Origin: Chloroflexota bacterium
Lineage (GTDB): Bacteria > Chloroflexota > Dehalococcoidia > SHYB01
Assembly: GCA_016200725.1 (NCBI GenBank)
Contig: JACQEE010000053.1
Span: 1 to 23,727 of the forward strand
DNA length: 23,727 bases
Reading direction: 5' to 3'
A program made the position numbers and the translations under genes. Shown piece after piece: positions 21,102-23,727 of this stretch. The number at the start of each line of letters is the position of its first letter. Position 1 is the first letter of the stretch. The notes under the pieces are model-generated. The model saw only the letters and a program-made list of their open reading frames with translations. It made no database searches and had not been told where the DNA came from.

Positions 21102-22490
21102 CTAGTGAAAAGCGGCTTCCTGCTGGGCAACGTCCTGCACGAGATCGCCGAGGGCGATGTTCACGTCGGCGGCGTGGAGTCCCCACTGCGGGCCCTGGAG
21201 CTCGGCAGAGCGAGGACGCCGGTCGCTGGTGCCGCCAACGTCGTTCACCTGGAGCCAGGTCGCGCCGCCGGAAGACTGGCACTGCGCTGTGTAGAGACCA
21301 GGGTATTCGACCCAGGCGGTGGGGAGCGGCTTCTGGAGCACGAAGGCGGGAATCGGGCGGAAGTAGGGATGGAGCGGCGCGACGCCTCCACTCAGATTCG
21401 CGGGATTGGTGCAGAGCACCTCCATGCCCTCGCTGGTGAACTGCTGGGACAAGACGCTTACGCCACGGCCAGGGATGCCGAAGAGACTATTGGCAGGCGG
21501 CTGCCCGTAGAAGGTCGAGTAGGCGATGACGCAGCCGGTCTGTTGCGCCGAACGGCAGGCGGGGATGTTCTGGAAGGAACCGCCGACATCCTTGCCTGCC
21601 GGGACCTGGACGTTGCCGCCGAGGATGATGGCGGAGACGAGTTGTTTGCGGAGCGATGGGTTGGGATCGATCTGGCTGCTCAAGAGCCGGATCAACAGCG
21701 ACGAACCTTGTGAGTGACTGATAAAGATGATGGGCCGCCCGCGATTGTAGTTCGTGATGTAGTCCCGCCACCCGGACAAGAGACTTTCGTAGGCGACGGC
21801 GAGCGCGCCTGGAGTCAAGGCCGAGGGGTTCGTCGCCTGCCGGTACATCGGCGCCCAGACGGAGCAGACCTGGGAAAAGCGGGAGGCCTGGAAAATGGCG
21901 ACGTTGATTTCAGCCGGCTCGACGGTCAGATTGGCGTTGTCGGTTTTCTGCTGGCTGACGGTGGGATAGACGTAGAAGCAGTCAAACGGAGCGTCGGTGG
22001 CCGGCTTGGCGCGCTGCACGCTGAACGCGCCATCTGCAGCTACGTCCGTCCAGTCCAGGCTTTCCAGGCACGGGTTGTTGGCCATGCCCGGCCGGCAGAG
22101 CCACACGGTGGCTTCGGCAGTGGGAGGCGAGGTAGCGGCGGGAATCGACCGCGCTGTGGGGGAAACGGTGGAGGCGGGAGCGGTTGGCGCAGCAGATGGC
22201 CTAGGGGTCGGCGTGGCAATCAGGGTAGACAAGGTCGCCGGAGCAACGGTAGGAGTGGGGAAGGGCGACGAGAGCAAGGTAGCGGTCGCCGCAGCCGTTG
22301 ACGCAGGGGTTGGTGTCGCAATCGAGGCAGGCGAGTTCGTTGGGGCAGGAGTTGGAGCAGCAGTAGATTGCGAGGCGGTGGCGCACGCGGTGGCAAGGAG
22401 AAGCGATGTCGTGAGGATGAGGCACCGGGCACGGAGCGTGGCGCGGCGCTTGCCGGGGCTACCGCCAGCGAAGCAGTCCTTCAAGAACAT
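21102..22490 (-). CDS. DUF3089-family alpha/beta-hydrolase lipoprotein
   Basis: A 462-residue protein. The N-terminus has basic residues, a hydrophobic run and the lipobox LLLATAC with Cys36, so it is probably a lipoprotein held on the outer face of the membrane. Residues from about 40 to 135 are a Thr/Pro/Ala/Ser-rich linker. The rest matches the DUF3089 lipase-like family: FDCFYVYPTVS, SVWAPMYRQ, and the nucleophile elbow SHSQGS with Ser260. An esterase role is likely but unproven. ATG 22490 has no Shine-Dalgarno; an in-frame start at 22571 would overlap MOSC. It lies between MOSC and SDR in one tight minus-strand series. Confidence 0.85.
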   Translation of the reverse strand: MFLKDCFAGGSPGKRRATLRARCLILTTSLLLATACATASQSTAAPTPAPTNSPASIATPTPASTAAATATLLSSPFPTPTVAPATLSTLIATPTPRPSAAPTAPASTVSPTARSIPAATSPPTAEATVWLCRPGMANNPCLESLDWTDVAADGAFSVQRAKPATDAPFDCFYVYPTVSQQKTDNANLTVEPAEINVAIFQASRFSQVCSVWAPMYRQATNPSALTPGALAVAYESLLSGWRDYITNYNRGRPIIFISHSQGSSLLIRLLSSQIDPNPSLRKQLVSAIILGGNVQVPAGKDVGGSFQNIPACRSAQQTGCVIAYSTFYGQPPANSLFGIPGRGVSVLSQQFTSEGMEVLCTNPANLSGGVAPLHPYFRPIPAFVLQKPLPTAWVEYPGLYTAQCQSSGGATWLQVNDVGGTSDRRPRSAELQGPQWGLHAADVNIALGDLVQDVAQQEAAFH

Positions 22491-22515
22491 AGGAGGTCTT
22501 TGGGCGCGAGCCTGG

Positions 22516-22971
22516 TCATTTCTCGATGCGCACCGGATCGCCGACGCGGAGGAGGCCGCCGGTGAGCACACGCGCGTAGACGCGGCTCCAGCCGGGATTG
22601 TGCTCGTGGTGATAGCGCTTGAGGTCGCCGCTGACGAAGCGCCCGGTGGTCATGCAGGGTGTGGTGTAACGCACGATCTCGATGAGACAGTCGCCGAGCG
22701 CGAGACGGGCGCCGGGGACGACGAGATTCCAATCGAGGCCGACGGTGGTGACGTTCTCGCCGATCGCGCCGGGGAAGATGGAGTGTCCTTCGACCTGAAG
22801 CGCCTCGATACGCTCGAGCGCGTAGAGGCAGAGTGCGCGGTCGGGGCCGCCGTGGAACTTGGGGTTGGCGAAGCCATCGCCCTCGAGGCCGAGCGCGCTA
22901 AGCATGGCCTGGGGAATGGCGGTCTTAGGGACGCCACCCTTGGAGACGTTGAGTTGGTGGATGGTGGCCAT
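22516..22971 (-). CDS. MOSC-domain protein
   Basis: A 151-residue stand-alone MOSC protein. The domain signature is present: the FHGGPDRALCLYALERI segment, GAIGENVTTVGLDWN, and a conserved Cys in RYTTPCMTTGRF. MOSC proteins carry sulfur or bind molybdenum cofactor, as in the C-terminal domain of cofactor sulfurases and in YiiM/YuaD-type proteins. The ATG at 22971 is preceded by GGTGAG at short spacing. It is 22 bases from the diiron protein gene, so the two are probably cotranscribed; a redox link is possible but not shown. Confidence 0.9.
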   Translation of the reverse strand: MATIHQLNVSKGGVPKTAIPQAMLSALGLEGDGFANPKFHGGPDRALCLYALERIEALQVEGHSIFPGAIGENVTTVGLDWNLVVPGARLALGDCLIEIVRYTTPCMTTGRFVSGDLKRYHHEHNPGWSRVYARVLTGGLLRVGDPVRIEK

Positions 22972-22993
22972 GTCGCTCACCGCACCGCGTGTC

Positions 22994-23727
22994 CTAGAAC
23001 GGCGGCTCGGGTGGCATGAGGCAGCGATCGCGGCGGGCGAAGTTGGCCATGTCGCAGCGGCGGAGGTAGGACTCGCGCACGCGGAGGTAGAGCTGGCGAT
23101 AGGCGTCGTAGCCCTTGTCGATGTGCGCGCTGCCGCCACCGGCAAGCACGGCGCCGGCCTCGAGGATGTGCGGGTTGAGCAGCATCCAGACGGTCTGGTT
23201 GACCTCGAGCTGGTCGGCAATCTTGTGCATCTTCTCGACTTCGTCCTCACGGTCCGGGCAATGCTCGAGGAAGAACTTGAGGCGCATGGTGCCGTAGGAG
23301 ACGTGGCGCGCCTCGTCCTGCATGACGCGCTGGAAGATGATCTTGTCGACCTCGGTCTGGCCGAGGAACTCGGAGAAGCGGAAGAGGTCGAGGACGATGC
23401 CCTCGCCGATGAACTGGATCATGTAGGAGGCGAGGTTGTAGTCGCTGAAGATGGCGTTGGGGTCCATGGCCATCGGGCGCGAGGCGGACTCGAGGGCGAC
23501 GGCGGTGCCGAAGGACGGGCCCATGCCGCCGCCGTTGGCGAAGATGCGCTTGCGAAAGACCTCGAGGTGTCGCGTCTCGTCCATGATCTGCGTGCCGAGG
23601 AACATCTTCACTTCGTGGTACGCGTAGCCGATCTGGATGAGCCAGGGGCCGAGGCGGTCGGCGGCGCCGAACTCGACGCGGGTGAGGAACGAGGCGATGT
23701 GGCAGAGCGCCTTCTCGAGTTCCGGCG
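22994..23727 (-). CDS. Ferritin-like diiron protein (partial, 5' end beyond the window)
   Basis: The last 244 codons are visible; the frame stays open to the window edge, and a GTG at 23611 is internal because conserved-looking sequence (LGPWLIQIGYAYHEV) continues upstream. Two ExxH motifs, DETRH and DEARH, separated by a helix with GEGIVLDLF, plus an upstream Glu (RVEFGAAD), give the usual four-helix diiron carboxylate set. The four-helix arrangement resembles ribonucleotide reductase R2-like and AurF-like oxidases. Reaction unknown; oxygen-dependent oxidation is the family norm. MOSC follows 22 bases downstream. Confidence 0.8.
   Translation of the reverse strand, partial: PELEKALCHIASFLTRVEFGAADRLGPWLIQIGYAYHEVKMFLGTQIMDETRHLEVFRKRIFANGGGMGPSFGTAVALESASRPMAMDPNAIFSDYNLASYMIQFIGEGIVLDLFRFSEFLGQTEVDKIIFQRVMQDEARHVSYGTMRLKFFLEHCPDREDEVEKMHKIADQLEVNQTVWMLLNPHILEAGAVLAGGGSAHIDKGYDAYRQLYLRVRESYLRRCDMANFARRDRCLMPPEPPF

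Overview
The window is GC-rich bacterial DNA with closely packed genes. Several features point to a Chloroflexota-type genome (Dehalococcoidia or a relative). These are a lipoprotein with a long Thr/Pro/Ala linker, the gene mixture, and intergenic spaces crowded with small palindromic repeats. The assignment is an inference; no rRNA, tRNA or other phylogenetic marker was seen. No gap between genes exceeds 300 bases, and most gaps above 100 bases are partly or largely filled by palindromes.

Layout. 1-2739 (+): two tandem paralogous ATP-grasp ligase genes. 2776-3213 (-): an SRPBCC/CoxG-like protein. 3370-5199 (+): an unusual fusion of a site-2-protease-like membrane domain, lacking the catalytic Glu, with a PDZ and Lon-type (YlbL/DdcP-like) serine protease. 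5332-6078 (+): a protein with two ABM-type domains. 6345-9173 (-): leuS, with an extra domain of about 105-110 residues. 9432-10169 (-): a TenA/PqqC-fold protein. 10265-10695 (+): a HicB/HicA toxin-antitoxin pair. 10723-16521 (-): a same-strand run read as CPBP protease, trpA, aroH, aroF, ribF, tyrS, which joins aromatic amino-acid synthesis to tyrosyl-tRNA charging and flavin synthesis. 16734-17414 (+): a PLD-like protein with zinc-ribbon motifs. 17418-18302 (-): a pirin. 18525-19649 (+): a zinc-dependent dehydrogenase. 19725-20282 (+): a GrpB-family protein. 20305-23727 (-): a tight run read as ferritin-like diiron protein (5' end outside the window), MOSC protein, DUF3089 lipoprotein, SDR.

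The most striking signal that gene calls do not explain is a set of palindromic repeat families. One (A) has a 10-bp stem whose sequence differs between copies while both arms change together. One (B) accompanies A twice in a composite of about 90 bp just upstream of a start codon. One (C) is a 38-39 bp element present three times, two of them flanking leuS. One (D) has a pyrimidine 5' arm and a purine 3' arm on either strand. Family D also lies inside coding sequence: twice in the membrane protease, once in the ABM protein, and as the C-terminal tail of TrpA. A different repeat (E) lies in leuS. All keep the reading frame. The purine arms of D also appear to supply Shine-Dalgarno sequences for leuS, trpA and aroH. 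This resembles the logic of Rickettsia palindromic elements, but in an unrelated GC-rich genome.
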